Source: Corallococcus coralloides DSM 2259 (lineage in GTDB: Bacteria > Myxococcota > Myxococcia > Myxococcales > Myxococcaceae). Taken from it: a stretch of 64,000 nt of DNA. Below are positions 16,339 to 24,715 of the stretch, one piece after another. Below the pieces are notes generated by a model. It saw only the letters and a list, made by a program, of their open reading frames with translations. It did not search any database and was not told the DNA's origin. Both the position numbers and the translations under genes were made by a program. How positions within the stretch are numbered: the stretch's first letter is position 1; each line of letters opens with the position of its first letter. Location of the stretch: positions 248,001 to 312,000 of the forward strand of contig NC_017030.1 of assembly GCF_000255295.1 (NCBI RefSeq). The letters run 5' to 3'.

Positions 16339-17334
16339 GTGGCACCTGCCGGCAAGACGGACCCGGAGTGGAACACCCTGGAGCTGCGCGCGCCCGTGGA
16401 CGAGGTGCTGCGCGCCCTGGACGCCATCCCCCAGGCCTGGGCCGCGGCCCGGTGGAAGCGCCGGAAGGTGACCTTCGCCGTGCTGGGAGGCATCGCCCTG
16501 TGCGCCGTGGCCGGGGCCCACATTCCCTCTGGCGAGGCGGCCCTCCCGGCTGGACTCCTGGCGTTCGGGCTGGCGGTGGTCCTGCTGTTCTACCGCCTGA
16601 CGCTGCCCGAGCTGCTCCACGAGAAGTGGAAGCCCTCGTTCTCTCCCGACCGCCGCCGGTTGCTGGCGATCCGCGTGCTCAAGCGCCTCCAGGCGGACCT
16701 TCCTCCAGCGGAGCCCGTGCACCTGCGGCTCCTGCTGCTGCCCTGGCCGAACGGCCCCGGGTCCGGTGTCGCCCGGCCGGGTTACTGGAAGGAGATGCCC
16801 GCGGATTGGCTGGATGCGTGGCTGCTCCTGGAGACGCGCCTGGCGGATGGCGCGCACCTGCGCCTGTCCGCCGTGGAGCGGCGCAGGTACCGCCTCACGC
16901 GGTGGCCGGGGAATTTCCCCGGGTACCTGCGGACCAAGCACCGCGACGTGTTGTTCATGGACCTGCAGCTGCGCGTGAAGCCCGAGCGGCATCCCAAGCT
17001 CGCGGCGCTGACGGAGTCCCGGGCCCGTTCCGCCGTCCGACTGCCGCGCGGCGCGCAGCTCCAGCGGTTGCGCGTCGCGGAGGATCGGCTGCGCATGCGG
17101 GTCCGGTGTGGGGATGATTGCTGGGTCGCCGTGCGGCCCAAGGTGGATCCCAACGCGAAGCGCACGCCGTACTACGGGCCGGACATGTCCCTCGCGGTGA
17201 CGCAGATGCTGCTGAGCCTCTATCAGATGCTCCACGTCGCCCGGCTGCCGCCGCCACCGCCGGAGGTCGTCCCCAAGCCGAAGCGCGACCGGAAGGCGAA
17301 GCGGAGCCCGAAGCGGCGGCACGGCGGCGTTTGA
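16339..17334 (+). CDS. Paralogue 1 of a tandem membrane-protein family (unknown function)
   Basis: This is the first of four consecutive related genes. The protein (331 residues from the GTG at 16339, which has an AGAGGGG site just upstream; a GTG at 16324 would add five) has two hydrophobic segments (VTFAVLGGIALCAVAGAHI and LLAFGLAVVLLFYRL) and then a soluble domain shared with the others: RRLLAIRVLKRLQADL, TRLADGAHLRLSAVE, LQLRVKPERHP, RLRVAEDRLRMRV and TQMLLSLYQMLHV. It is the most divergent copy and ends in a Lys/Arg/Pro-rich tail. I do not recognise the family. Confidence 0.85.
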   Translation: MAPAGKTDPEWNTLELRAPVDEVLRALDAIPQAWAAARWKRRKVTFAVLGGIALCAVAGAHIPSGEAALPAGLLAFGLAVVLLFYRLTLPELLHEKWKPSFSPDRRRLLAIRVLKRLQADLPPAEPVHLRLLLLPWPNGPGSGVARPGYWKEMPADWLDAWLLLETRLADGAHLRLSAVERRRYRLTRWPGNFPGYLRTKHRDVLFMDLQLRVKPERHPKLAALTESRARSAVRLPRGAQLQRLRVAEDRLRMRVRCGDDCWVAVRPKVDPNAKRTPYYGPDMSLAVTQMLLSLYQMLHVARLPPPPPEVVPKPKRDRKAKRSPKRRHGGV

Positions 17335-17405
17335 CCGGCCTTCGCACGGACCCCTACGCTTCCGCGCAAGTCCGCCCCGACGGGCATCGCAGGGAGTCCA
17401 CCGCC

Positions 17406-18362
17406 TTGGCGGTCAACGTCAGCCGCTTCCACGAACGCTTCCGCTACCAGTCCCGCGCGCCGGTGCCGGACCTGCTCGAGGACATGGAGGTCCTGTCCCA
17501 GCTGGACGCCCGCGCGGAAGGGCAGCGGCGCGCGCTGGAGTGGTCCGGGTGGTTCACCGCGCTTCCGGGCGGGGTGATGGCCGCCGTGACCTACGGCGTG
17601 TGGGCGGGCACCGTGGAGCGGGATGAAATCACCGAGGCGGGCGCCCAGCTCCTCAAGGTCACGGGCGTGGTGGGTGGATCGCTGCTCGTCGTGGGGCTCC
17701 TCCTCTTCCTGTGGCGTTACACCCTCAAGCCGCGCGATTTGGACAACCGGCGCTACGGCCTGGCCCAGGTGCTGCTCCGGCGCCTGGAGATGGACCTGGC
17801 CCCGGACGCGCCGGTGCGGCTCAAGCTGGACCTGCGCCCGCCGGACGTGCTCGACAAGCGCGTGAGGCAGGACCTGGTGGGCTGGTGGAACACGGACTTC
17901 TTCGTCGACCCGTGGTTCATGCTGGAGACCCGCCTGGCGGACGGCGCCTTCGTGCAGATCTCCATGGTGGAGCGGGTCCAGAAGCGCGAGCGCTCCAAGA
18001 CGAGCGCCAGCGGCAAGACGCGGACGAAGACCAAGCGCAAGGGCTTCGCCCAGTTGAGCGTGTCCGTGCGCGTGAAGCCCAAGCGCTACCCCGGCCTGGA
18101 GCGGCTCAAGGTGCGCGCCACCGCCGCCACGCGCCTGCCCCGGAAGGTCGAGTTGGAGCGGGTGCGCGTCGCCCCGGGCCGGCTGCTGCTGCGCGCCCGG
18201 CTGTCCGACGAATGGGTGGCGCGGGCGGAGCGTGAACCGGAAACCCGGGACGACGCGTCCCGCACCGCGACGATGATGCTCCTGAGCCTCTACCAGGTGC
18301 TGGGCTACACCCGGCGGCGCGCGAAGCTGCAGGCGGCGCGCGGACGCCGCAGGTCGGTTTGA
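17406..18362 (+). CDS. Paralogue 2 of the tandem membrane-protein family
   Basis: Starting at the TTG at 17406 (AGGGAG site 9 nt upstream) it encodes 318 residues, the start being chosen because it aligns with the N-termini of copies 3 and 4 (FRYQSRAPVPDLLEDMEVL). Two hydrophobic segments (about residues 55-75 and 85-105) precede the family domain: RRYGLAQVLLRRLEMDLAPD, ETRLADGAFVQISMVERVQ, a basic linker with KTRTKTKRKG, VSVRVKPKRYPGL and the closing ATMMLLSLYQVLGY. The stop codon TGA overlaps a TTG of the next frame, so translation of copy 3 may be coupled. Function unknown. Confidence 0.85.
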   Translation: MAVNVSRFHERFRYQSRAPVPDLLEDMEVLSQLDARAEGQRRALEWSGWFTALPGGVMAAVTYGVWAGTVERDEITEAGAQLLKVTGVVGGSLLVVGLLLFLWRYTLKPRDLDNRRYGLAQVLLRRLEMDLAPDAPVRLKLDLRPPDVLDKRVRQDLVGWWNTDFFVDPWFMLETRLADGAFVQISMVERVQKRERSKTSASGKTRTKTKRKGFAQLSVSVRVKPKRYPGLERLKVRATAATRLPRKVELERVRVAPGRLLLRARLSDEWVARAEREPETRDDASRTATMMLLSLYQVLGYTRRRAKLQAARGRRRSV

Positions 18363-18394
18363 CCGCCCGGGAGCGGCTCTCTACTCTCACGACC

Positions 18395-19303
18395 GTGGCG
18401 CTCGACACCTCCGAATTCAAGAAGACGTATGTCTATGAAACCCGCGCCCCGGTGGCGGAGGTGCTGGCGGACCTGAAGGCACTGGGGACACTGGACTCGC
18501 GGGCGGAGTGGATGCGGATCTTGATGGGGATCGGCTCCTTCGTCTTCATGTGCCTCGGCATCTCGTTCGCCGTCCTGTCGCAGTGGCTGCTGTCCGCCGC
18601 GCTTTTCGCGACGAGCATCGCCCTCTTCATCCTCTGGATGCGCTCGAAGCACACGGACCTGGAGAACCGGCGCTACGGGCTGGTGGCCGCGCTGCTCCAG
18701 CGGTTCCAGGTGGACCTGGACGCGAACGCGCCCGTGGACGTGAAGCTGGACCTGGCGCCGGTGGATGAGGAGCGCAAGGCCGTGGGCAAGCGCAAGCGAG
18801 GCCGGTGGGACAGCGAGGACTTCGCGGACACGTGGCTGTCCCTGCACGGACGCTTCGCGGATGGCACGCACCTGCACCTGTCCGCCGTGGAGCACCTGCA
18901 GAAGCGCAGGCGCACCGGCCGGGGCAGCAGCGGCAAGACGAAGACGAAGACCAAGCGCAAGGGCAAGACGCTGCTCCAGGTGGGGCTGCGCGTGAAGCCG
19001 GAGCGCTTCCCCGGGCTGGCGGATCAGCGCGCGAACGCGAAGAAGGCCGTGCGGCTGCCTCCGGAGGTCGTGCTGTCGCGGCTGGACGTGGCACAGGACC
19101 GCGTGTCGATGCGCGCCCTGCTGGGGAAGGATGGGCGGGACTGGGTGGCGCGGAGGCCGAAGCCGGCCACTCCCAGCGAGCCCACCGTCCTCCCACCGCA
19201 TGACGCTTCCCGCGTCGTGACGATGATGCTCTTGAGCCTGTATCAGGTGCTGGGCGCCACGCACCGGAAGGCCCCGGCAAGGGGCCGCTCACAGCCGGTT
19301 TGA
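18395..19303 (+). CDS. Paralogue 3 of the tandem membrane-protein family
   Basis: A 302-residue protein from the GTG at 18395, which matches the N-termini of its paralogues; a TTG overlapping the previous stop at 18359 would add twelve residues. Residues ~45-95 are a hydrophobic pair (FVFMCLGISFAVL, LLSAALFATSIALFILWM). The family domain follows: RRYGLVAALLQRFQVDLDAN, FADTWLSLHGRFADGTHLHL, the basic linker KTKTKTKRKGK, LRVKPERFPGL, VRLPPEVVLSRL and VTMMLLSLYQVLGA. The linker is nearly the same as in copy 2, indicating recent duplication or conversion. Function unknown. Confidence 0.85.
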   Translation: MALDTSEFKKTYVYETRAPVAEVLADLKALGTLDSRAEWMRILMGIGSFVFMCLGISFAVLSQWLLSAALFATSIALFILWMRSKHTDLENRRYGLVAALLQRFQVDLDANAPVDVKLDLAPVDEERKAVGKRKRGRWDSEDFADTWLSLHGRFADGTHLHLSAVEHLQKRRRTGRGSSGKTKTKTKRKGKTLLQVGLRVKPERFPGLADQRANAKKAVRLPPEVVLSRLDVAQDRVSMRALLGKDGRDWVARRPKPATPSEPTVLPPHDASRVVTMMLLSLYQVLGATHRKAPARGRSQPV

Positions 19304-19364
19304 CCTGTCTGGAGGCGCCTCCTACGCTCGCTCGCGGCTCCCGCTGAACAAGGTCTTCCTCCCC

Positions 19365-20372
19365 GTGCCGCTCGAACCCGAAGCCTTCCAGAAGACCCAG
19401 CGCTACCAGGCGCGTGCGACCGTGGCGGAGGTGCTGGAGGACCTGCAGGCCCTGGCCCCGCCGCCCCAGCGCGCCCCGGAGGTGAAGCCCCAGGGGGACG
19501 GCATGAGGCGTCTTGGCAAGGGACTGCTCCTCGCCACCGGGGTGTGCCTCGGGGCCCTCTGGCTCCTGCCGCTGGACTCGCGGAGCGGGTTTTTCGCCCT
19601 GCTGCTCTTCCTCTCTTTCTTCATGGGGCTCGGTGGCGCCATGGCGCTCATCGGGTCCTGGTTGGGGGCGGGGTTGCATTCCCCGATGGGCTGGCCCGCG
19701 GAGCGGTTCGCGGAGTCGTACAAGGAGCAGCGTCGCCTGCTGTTGGCCACGGTGCTCCGGCGCTTCCAGGTGGACCTGGTCCAGGACGCGCCCGTGGAGG
19801 TGACGCTGGACGTGTCGACCCCGCTGGCTCCCGGCAAGCGCGTCCACCAGGGCAAGCACGGCACGTGGGACCGCGAGGACTTCTCCGACCCGTGGCTGTC
19901 GTTGCAGGGCCGCTTCGCGGACGGCACGCAGCTGCACCTGTCGGTGGTGGATCAGGTGCGGGTGCTCCGGCGAACGAAGACGCTGCCGGGCAGGGTGAAG
20001 CGCCAGAGCAAGCGGAGCGGGGCCAGCCTGATGACCGTCGCGCTGCGCGTGAAGCCGGAGCGCCACCCCGGGCTCACGGCCCTGGAAGAGCGCGCGCGGA
20101 GCGCCGTGAAGCTGCCCCCCGGTGCCCGGGTGAAGCGGGTGCGCGTGGCCGAGGACCGGGTGGAACTGCGCGTCCTGCTGGATGAGGGCTGGGTGGCCCG
20201 GGGCACCCAGGCGGTGGAGCCGTCCGAGGTCCTCCCAGGCAGGCCCCCGTCGCTGAACGCCCCCAAGACGGATGCCTCGCGCGCCGTGACGATGATGCTC
20301 TTGAGTCTCTACCAGGTGCTCAACCACTCCAGCTCCCAGGGCCTGCCCGGGAACGTGAGGTCCGTGTCGTGA
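19365..20372 (+). CDS. Paralogue 4 of the tandem membrane-protein family
   Basis: A 335-residue protein from the GTG at 19365. The N-terminal YQARATVAEVLEDLQAL aligns with copies 2 and 3. Two hydrophobic segments (LLLATGVCLGALWLL and FFALLLFLSFFMGLGGAMAL) are followed by the shared domain: LLLATVLRRFQVDLVQDAP, WLSLQGRFADGTQLHL, VALRVKPERHPGL, VRVAEDRVELRVLL and VTMMLLSLYQVLNH. Its TGA overlaps the GTG of the following lipoprotein gene, so the lipoprotein is coupled to this locus. The substrate or partner of the family cannot be inferred. Confidence 0.85.
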   Translation: MPLEPEAFQKTQRYQARATVAEVLEDLQALAPPPQRAPEVKPQGDGMRRLGKGLLLATGVCLGALWLLPLDSRSGFFALLLFLSFFMGLGGAMALIGSWLGAGLHSPMGWPAERFAESYKEQRRLLLATVLRRFQVDLVQDAPVEVTLDVSTPLAPGKRVHQGKHGTWDREDFSDPWLSLQGRFADGTQLHLSVVDQVRVLRRTKTLPGRVKRQSKRSGASLMTVALRVKPERHPGLTALEERARSAVKLPPGARVKRVRVAEDRVELRVLLDEGWVARGTQAVEPSEVLPGRPPSLNAPKTDASRAVTMMLLSLYQVLNHSSSQGLPGNVRSVS

Positions 20373-21046
20373 AGCTTCGTGTCCTGTTCCTCGTGGGCCT
20401 GGGAGTGCTCGGGGTTTCGGCGTGCCAGCAGGGCGGTGCCCCCGCCTCCAGCGCGCAGCCCACCCAGGCGATTCCCGCCAATGCCGCCGCTTCCGCCGCC
20501 GAGCCGAAAGACGCGAGCGCCAAGCTCAAGTTCAAGGATGGCGACGACCGCGAGCGCTTCTCGCTCAAGCCCAAGGACGACGGCGCGAAGCTCGTCGACG
20601 GCGAGGACAAGGAGGTCGCCCGCTACAAGTGGAAGGGCGGCGAGCTCAAGGTGTCCGGTCCGGACGACACGGTGCTGGCTTATGTCACGGGCGGCCCGGA
20701 CGCGTTCCAGGTGAAGGACGCCGCGCGCTCGGCGGTGCGCTACACGCTGACGCGCGAGGGCTCCGGGTGGGTGCTCACGGATGACCAGGGCATGCTGCTC
20801 TACGCCGTGGCCTCCGAAGGTGGCGGCGCGTCCGTGAAGGGCGCTTCCGGCGCGGAGGCGCTCCACGTGAAGGTGCGCGACGGCAAGCTGTCCCTGCGCG
20901 ACCCGTCCGGCAAGACGCTGCTCGCCACCAGGCAGCCGGTGTCCCCGGAGGCCGCCGCGTGCCTCGGCTTCGACTCGCTGGACCTGCCCCTGCGCATGGC
21001 CCTGCTCTTCCGCCTCCAGAACCCCGCGGGCGCCGCGTCGCCCTGA
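20369..21046 (+). CDS. Lipoprotein of unknown function
   Basis: The 225-residue protein has a classical lipoprotein signal (MKLRVLFLVGLGVLGVSAC, C19), then an Ala/Pro/Ser-rich tether and a repetitive beta-rich domain with several strand-turn units such as LKFKDGDDRERFSLK, VARYKWKGGELKV and LHVKVRDGKLSLRD. GTG start at 20369 overlaps the preceding TGA (GTGA). A surface or periplasmic role linked to the four membrane paralogues is suggested by coupling only. No named domain recognised. Confidence 0.85.
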   Translation: MKLRVLFLVGLGVLGVSACQQGGAPASSAQPTQAIPANAAASAAEPKDASAKLKFKDGDDRERFSLKPKDDGAKLVDGEDKEVARYKWKGGELKVSGPDDTVLAYVTGGPDAFQVKDAARSAVRYTLTREGSGWVLTDDQGMLLYAVASEGGGASVKGASGAEALHVKVRDGKLSLRDPSGKTLLATRQPVSPEAAACLGFDSLDLPLRMALLFRLQNPAGAASP

Positions 21047-21058
21047 GCCTTCCACGCC

Positions 21059-21457
21059 ATGTCCCCATCCTTCCCGTCCGACAAGCCGCAGTGTCAGGAG
21101 ACCTCCGGCTTCCTCTTCTCCCATCCGTGTGAGCGGGGGGCGACCACGCAGTGCATGCGCTGTCAGAAGTCCATCTGCCTGCTGCACATGCGCACGCTCG
21201 ACGGTGGGGAGGTGGCCTGCGTGATGTGCGCGCGCACCGCCGACAACGGCGACGAGAACCGCGAGCTGTCCAACACCTCCGACGAGGACGACCCCAGCTA
21301 CTACTACGAGGACTACGGCTACTACGGCCGCGACGCGTGGCGCGGCTCCGGGTCCTCGTCCTCGGGCAGCGACCCCAACGACTTCACCGAGGCCGACGGC
21401 GAGAGCGTGCGGCGCGAGGACGACGCCTCCTTCGAGGAGGACCTGGGCGGGAGCTGA
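21059..21457 (+). CDS. Cys-rich, acidic-tailed small protein (B-box/zinc-finger-like)
   Basis: The 132-residue protein begins with a Cys/His-rich half (C12, HPCERGATTQCMRCQKSICL, HMRTLDGGEVACVMCART) whose spacing is like a zinc-binding B-box-type or YIP1-associated ribbon: the same layout occurs in the N-terminus of the protein at 30686-31570. The second half is extremely acidic and Tyr/Ser-rich (DDPSYYYEDYGYYG), likely disordered. It sits 12 nt after the lipoprotein gene and 2 nt before the glycosyltransferase gene. Function unknown. Confidence 0.8.
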   Translation: MSPSFPSDKPQCQETSGFLFSHPCERGATTQCMRCQKSICLLHMRTLDGGEVACVMCARTADNGDENRELSNTSDEDDPSYYYEDYGYYGRDAWRGSGSSSSGSDPNDFTEADGESVRREDDASFEEDLGGS

Positions 21458-21459
21458 GC

Positions 21460-22458
21460 GTGGCCGCGCGACGTCAGCACTGGCGCCTCTACGCGCTCGG
21501 CGGAGGCCTGGGGCACCTGACGCGCGCCGCGGCCCTGGCCCGCGTGGCCGTGGCCCGGGGGCATGCGGTGGACCTCCTCACCAACAGCCCGTTCGCCCCC
21601 GGCCTGCCCCTGGAGTCGTGGCTGGGGCCTGGCGCCACCGTGCACCGCGTGGACGCGCGGCTGGACAAGGCCGCCACCGTGGCCGCGGTGGGCGCGTGGC
21701 TCGCGGAGTCCACGCCGGACGTGCTGGTGGTGGATACGTTTCCGCGAGGACTCGCCGGAGAGCTGGTGGCGCTGCTGCCCACGGTGCGCGCGCCGCGCGT
21801 GCTGGTGCACCGCGACCTGAACCCCGTCTACGTGGAGCGCTTCGACGTGGCCCTCGCCGTGGACGCGTTCGACCTGCTCGTCGTGCCCGGTGAGGACGCG
21901 CCCTTCGCGCACCACCCGCGCGCGGTGCGGACGGCGCCGTGGCTGCTATTGGACGCGGACGCGCTGCTGTCCCGCGAGGAGGCCCGGCGGCGGCTGGGCC
22001 TGGATGACGGGGACTCGCGGCCCGTGGTCGCGGTGATGGGCTGCGGCCGCCCGGAGGAGGTGGCGGAGGCCAGGGAGACCGTGGGCCGGCTGCGGACGTC
22101 GCTGGCCGGACATGCCGCGGTGCTGTGGCTCGTCCCCACGGCCCACGCCGCCGGGATGACGGTCTGGCCGGCACTCACGGTGATGCGGGGCGTGGACGTG
22201 CTGGTGGGGGCGGGCGGCTACAACACCGTGCAGGAGGCCCGGGCCACCGGGACGCCGCTGGTGGCCTGGGCCCGGCCCCGGCTCTACGACCGGCAGGCCC
22301 TGCGGTTGACGGAGGCGGAGCGGGTGGGGGACGCGGCGGAGCTGGAGGCGAAGGTCGCGTCCCTGCTCCTGACGCCGGGAGGGTACGACGCGCGCCCCCC
22401 GGCCTGGCTCAACGGCGTCCACGCGGCGGTGGAGGCCATCGAGCGCGTCGCGCGCTAG
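21460..22458 (+). CDS. MurG/GT28-like glycosyltransferase
   Basis: From the GTG at 21460 the protein has 332 residues. The N-terminal WRLYALGGGLGHLTRAAALA is the glycine-rich acceptor loop of GT28/GT1 enzymes (as in MurG), and the C-terminal LVGAGGYNTVQEARATGTPL followed by VAWARP matches their nucleotide-sugar binding loop (GGxxT-x-E-x3-G-x-P). It starts 2 nt after the preceding stop, suggesting an operon from ~16.3 kb. Its stop codon TAG lies inside a CTAG shared with the opposite-strand gene. The acceptor is unknown. Confidence 0.85.
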   Translation: MAARRQHWRLYALGGGLGHLTRAAALARVAVARGHAVDLLTNSPFAPGLPLESWLGPGATVHRVDARLDKAATVAAVGAWLAESTPDVLVVDTFPRGLAGELVALLPTVRAPRVLVHRDLNPVYVERFDVALAVDAFDLLVVPGEDAPFAHHPRAVRTAPWLLLDADALLSREEARRRLGLDDGDSRPVVAVMGCGRPEEVAEARETVGRLRTSLAGHAAVLWLVPTAHAAGMTVWPALTVMRGVDVLVGAGGYNTVQEARATGTPLVAWARPRLYDRQALRLTEAERVGDAAELEAKVASLLLTPGGYDARPPAWLNGVHAAVEAIERVAR

Positions 22459-22841
22459 TGCTTGAAGCCCTGGTGGCCGGTGGCCGGCTCGATGCCGTGG
22501 GCCATGATGAAGTGGTACATCACCTGGGGGTCTTCCTTGGGTCCACCCATCAGCTCCACCAGGAAGTGGCCCGCCTGCGGATCCGCGTCCGGATCCGGGG
22601 AGATGGAGACCTCGGAGACCTCGCGGCCCACCATCACCATCTCGCCCACCAGGGACTTGCCCTTGATGAGCTGGAGGACGTGCTGGCGCTCCTCTTCCAT
22701 CAGCATCCAGTGGAAGTCGTCATGGTCGAACAGCGTCATGTCGGGAGAGCCACACCGCAGGATGCAGTTGGTGTGCTCCTGGAGCCAGCGCCAGAAGGCA
22801 TCGAAGTTCAGGGTGCGGGCCGGTGGGGCGAGCAGATCCAT
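22455..22841 (-). CDS. Small conserved-looking protein of unknown function
   Basis: The 128-residue soluble protein has no signal peptide or familiar motif. It is rich in aromatic and acidic residues (NFDAFWRWLQEHTNC, HDDFHWMLMEEERQH) and ends QVMYHFIMAHGIEPATGHQG. The ATG at 22839-22841 is clear. Its TAG and the TAG of the convergent glycosyltransferase interlock in a 4-nt CTAG palindrome. Coding character (codon positions, length, no competing frame) supports a real gene; function not known. Confidence 0.75.
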   Translation of the reverse strand: MDLLAPPARTLNFDAFWRWLQEHTNCILRCGSPDMTLFDHDDFHWMLMEEERQHVLQLIKGKSLVGEMVMVGREVSEVSISPDPDADPQAGHFLVELMGGPKEDPQVMYHFIMAHGIEPATGHQGFKH

Positions 22842-22919
22842 CGGGTGACCTCATCGAGGAGAGCGGGCGCCCGAACGCCGGGGGACGCATCGGGCCGCGT
22901 GTCCGTGCTGACTAACATG

Positions 22920-22940
22920 GCCGGGCCTCGGGAGGCCGGC
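22920..22940 (+). terminator. Possible hairpin followed by a short T run
   Basis: GCCGG(G)CCTC and GAGGCCGGC can pair over a 2-nt loop with one bulged G, and TCCTTTT follows. It could end transcription or belong to the leader of the kinase gene at 23123. Read from sequence only; the short T run makes it weak. Confidence 0.3.
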
Positions 22941-23122
22941 TCCTTTTGGGGGGCCGTGCCAGGAGTTGGCCTGCCAGCATCCAGGCGCGAATCCACGATA
23001 TCGGACGCTTGTTGCTTTCCTTGGGAAGAGGGCAGCGACCAACTGGGTTGGCGCGGCCCGGAGGGAGGATGCGCAACCATGACAAAGCGGGACGCTGGCC
23101 GGGGGTTCGCGCGGAGGCTGCG

Positions 23123-24613
23123 ATGAGCCTGCGCGCCTTCTTTTCCACCGTGGTGGGTGGGTTGGTCCTGCTCACCGTGGTGTCCGCCACCCTGCTCGTG
23201 GTGCTGACGACCGCCCTGGAGCGCATGGCTTCCACGCTGAGTGAATCCGTGGAAGGCGTCCGGCAGGCGGAGGAGCTGGAGGTGGACCTGCTCGTCCACT
23301 CGCGGCTGCTGATGGCGCCGGGTGCTCACATGGTGGCGGACCCGTCGCGCGGGCGCTCGCCGCCCCAGCTTGAGGCCGACCTGCGACGCCAGCTGCTGGA
23401 GATGCACGCCATCGCGTCCACCCAGGAGGAGCGCCAGACCGTGGCGGAGGTGCAGCAGCAGGTCTTCGCCTACCTGGCCGCGCAGCATGCGCCGCTCGGT
23501 CCGGGGGTGTCCCCGGCCCAGCACGAGACGTCGGCGATGACCTCGCTGAACGCGGCGCTGCGCTCGCTGGAGCGCCTCATCCAAATCAACGTGGACCAGG
23601 CGCAGGAGGCCCGGCAGAGCGCGGCGCACTGGAGCGAGATGGCCGACCTGCTGGGGCTGCTGTTGGGCCTGCTGCTCCTGACGACGCTGGGCCTGGTGGT
23701 CTTCTGGCTGAGGCGCTTCGCGCTGCGCCCGGTGACGGCGTTGCGCAGCGCGATGGCCGGCTTCGGCCGGGGCGGGCGGCACCTGCGCGCGCCCGAGGAG
23801 GGCCCGCTGGAGATCCGCGACATGGCCCGCACCTTCAACGAGATGGCGGACAGCCTGACCCACCAGCAGGAGCAGCAGCTGGCGTTCCTGGCGGGCGTGG
23901 CGCACGACCTGCGCAACCCCCTGTCCGCGCTGAAGCTGTCCACGGCGCTGACGAACCGTGGAGAGGTCACCCCGGAGCGGATGCAGCGCACGCTGTCGCT
24001 GGTGCGCAGGCAGGTGGCGCGCCTGGACCAGATGGTGGGGGACCTGCTGGACGCGACCCGCATCGAGGCTGGCAAGCTGGAGCTCCAGCCGGAGGTGCGC
24101 GACACGCGCGAGCTGGCGCGCTCCGTGGTGGAGCTGTACCAGTCCAGCGACTCCGGGCACACGCTGGAGCTGGTGGTGCCGGACGCCGCGGTGCTGGTGC
24201 GCGCGGACCCCTCCCGGTTGGAGCAGGTGCTGAACAACCTGGTGAGCAACGCGCTCAAGTATTCCCCTTCCGGCAGCCGCGTGGAGGTGTCCGTGCGCGG
24301 CGACGGGGAGCACGTGGTGCTGGCCGTGGCGGACCAGGGCATCGGTATGTCGCAGGAGGATCTCCAGGGGCTCTTCGTCCCGTTCCAGCGCGCGGGCAAC
24401 GCGAAGCAGCGCGCTCCGGGCGTGGGGCTGGGGCTGTCGGTGTCGCGGCGGATCATCGAGGCGCACGGCGGCCGCATCGAGGTGGAGAGCCAGCCCGGCC
24501 AGGGCTCCGTGTTCCGCGTCCACCTGGCCCGGGTGTCCGCGGGTTCGCCCAGGACGCCCGTGCCCTCCGACGAGGAGGAGGGCTCCGAGGAGGGCTCCGG
24601 CGCGATGCACTGA
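23123..24613 (+). CDS. Membrane sensor histidine kinase with HAMP domain
   Basis: The 496-residue protein has TM1 (~9-30), a periplasmic helical sensor (~31-175), TM2 (~177-195), a HAMP-like linker (RPVTALRSAMAGF to MADSLTH), the dimerisation motif FLAGVAHDLRNPLSAL with H261, and a full ATPase domain (NNLVSNALKYSP N-box, VADQGIGMS, GVGLGLSVSRRIIEAHGG). ATG at 23123 has GGAGG 6 nt upstream. The end is a Glu/Ser-rich tail. No response regulator is co-oriented next to it; the receiver at 25342-25707 on the opposite strand is a possible but unproven partner. Confidence 0.93.
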   Translation: MSLRAFFSTVVGGLVLLTVVSATLLVVLTTALERMASTLSESVEGVRQAEELEVDLLVHSRLLMAPGAHMVADPSRGRSPPQLEADLRRQLLEMHAIASTQEERQTVAEVQQQVFAYLAAQHAPLGPGVSPAQHETSAMTSLNAALRSLERLIQINVDQAQEARQSAAHWSEMADLLGLLLGLLLLTTLGLVVFWLRRFALRPVTALRSAMAGFGRGGRHLRAPEEGPLEIRDMARTFNEMADSLTHQQEQQLAFLAGVAHDLRNPLSALKLSTALTNRGEVTPERMQRTLSLVRRQVARLDQMVGDLLDATRIEAGKLELQPEVRDTRELARSVVELYQSSDSGHTLELVVPDAAVLVRADPSRLEQVLNNLVSNALKYSPSGSRVEVSVRGDGEHVVLAVADQGIGMSQEDLQGLFVPFQRAGNAKQRAPGVGLGLSVSRRIIEAHGGRIEVESQPGQGSVFRVHLARVSAGSPRTPVPSDEEEGSEEGSGAMH

Positions 24614-24715
24614 AGGCCGGGGCAACCGTTGCCTGAAACGGGCCCGGATGAAGCGGAGGGATGCGCCCGGGCGGGGCAGGGCGTACCTTGCGGCCCCATG
24701 TCAGGAGCCGTCTGG

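Noticed and set aside
18359..18394. TTG start overlapping the previous stop for paralogue 3
   Set aside because: The GTG at 18395 aligns better with the N-termini of its paralogues; coupling by overlap is possible, so the longer form remains an alternative.
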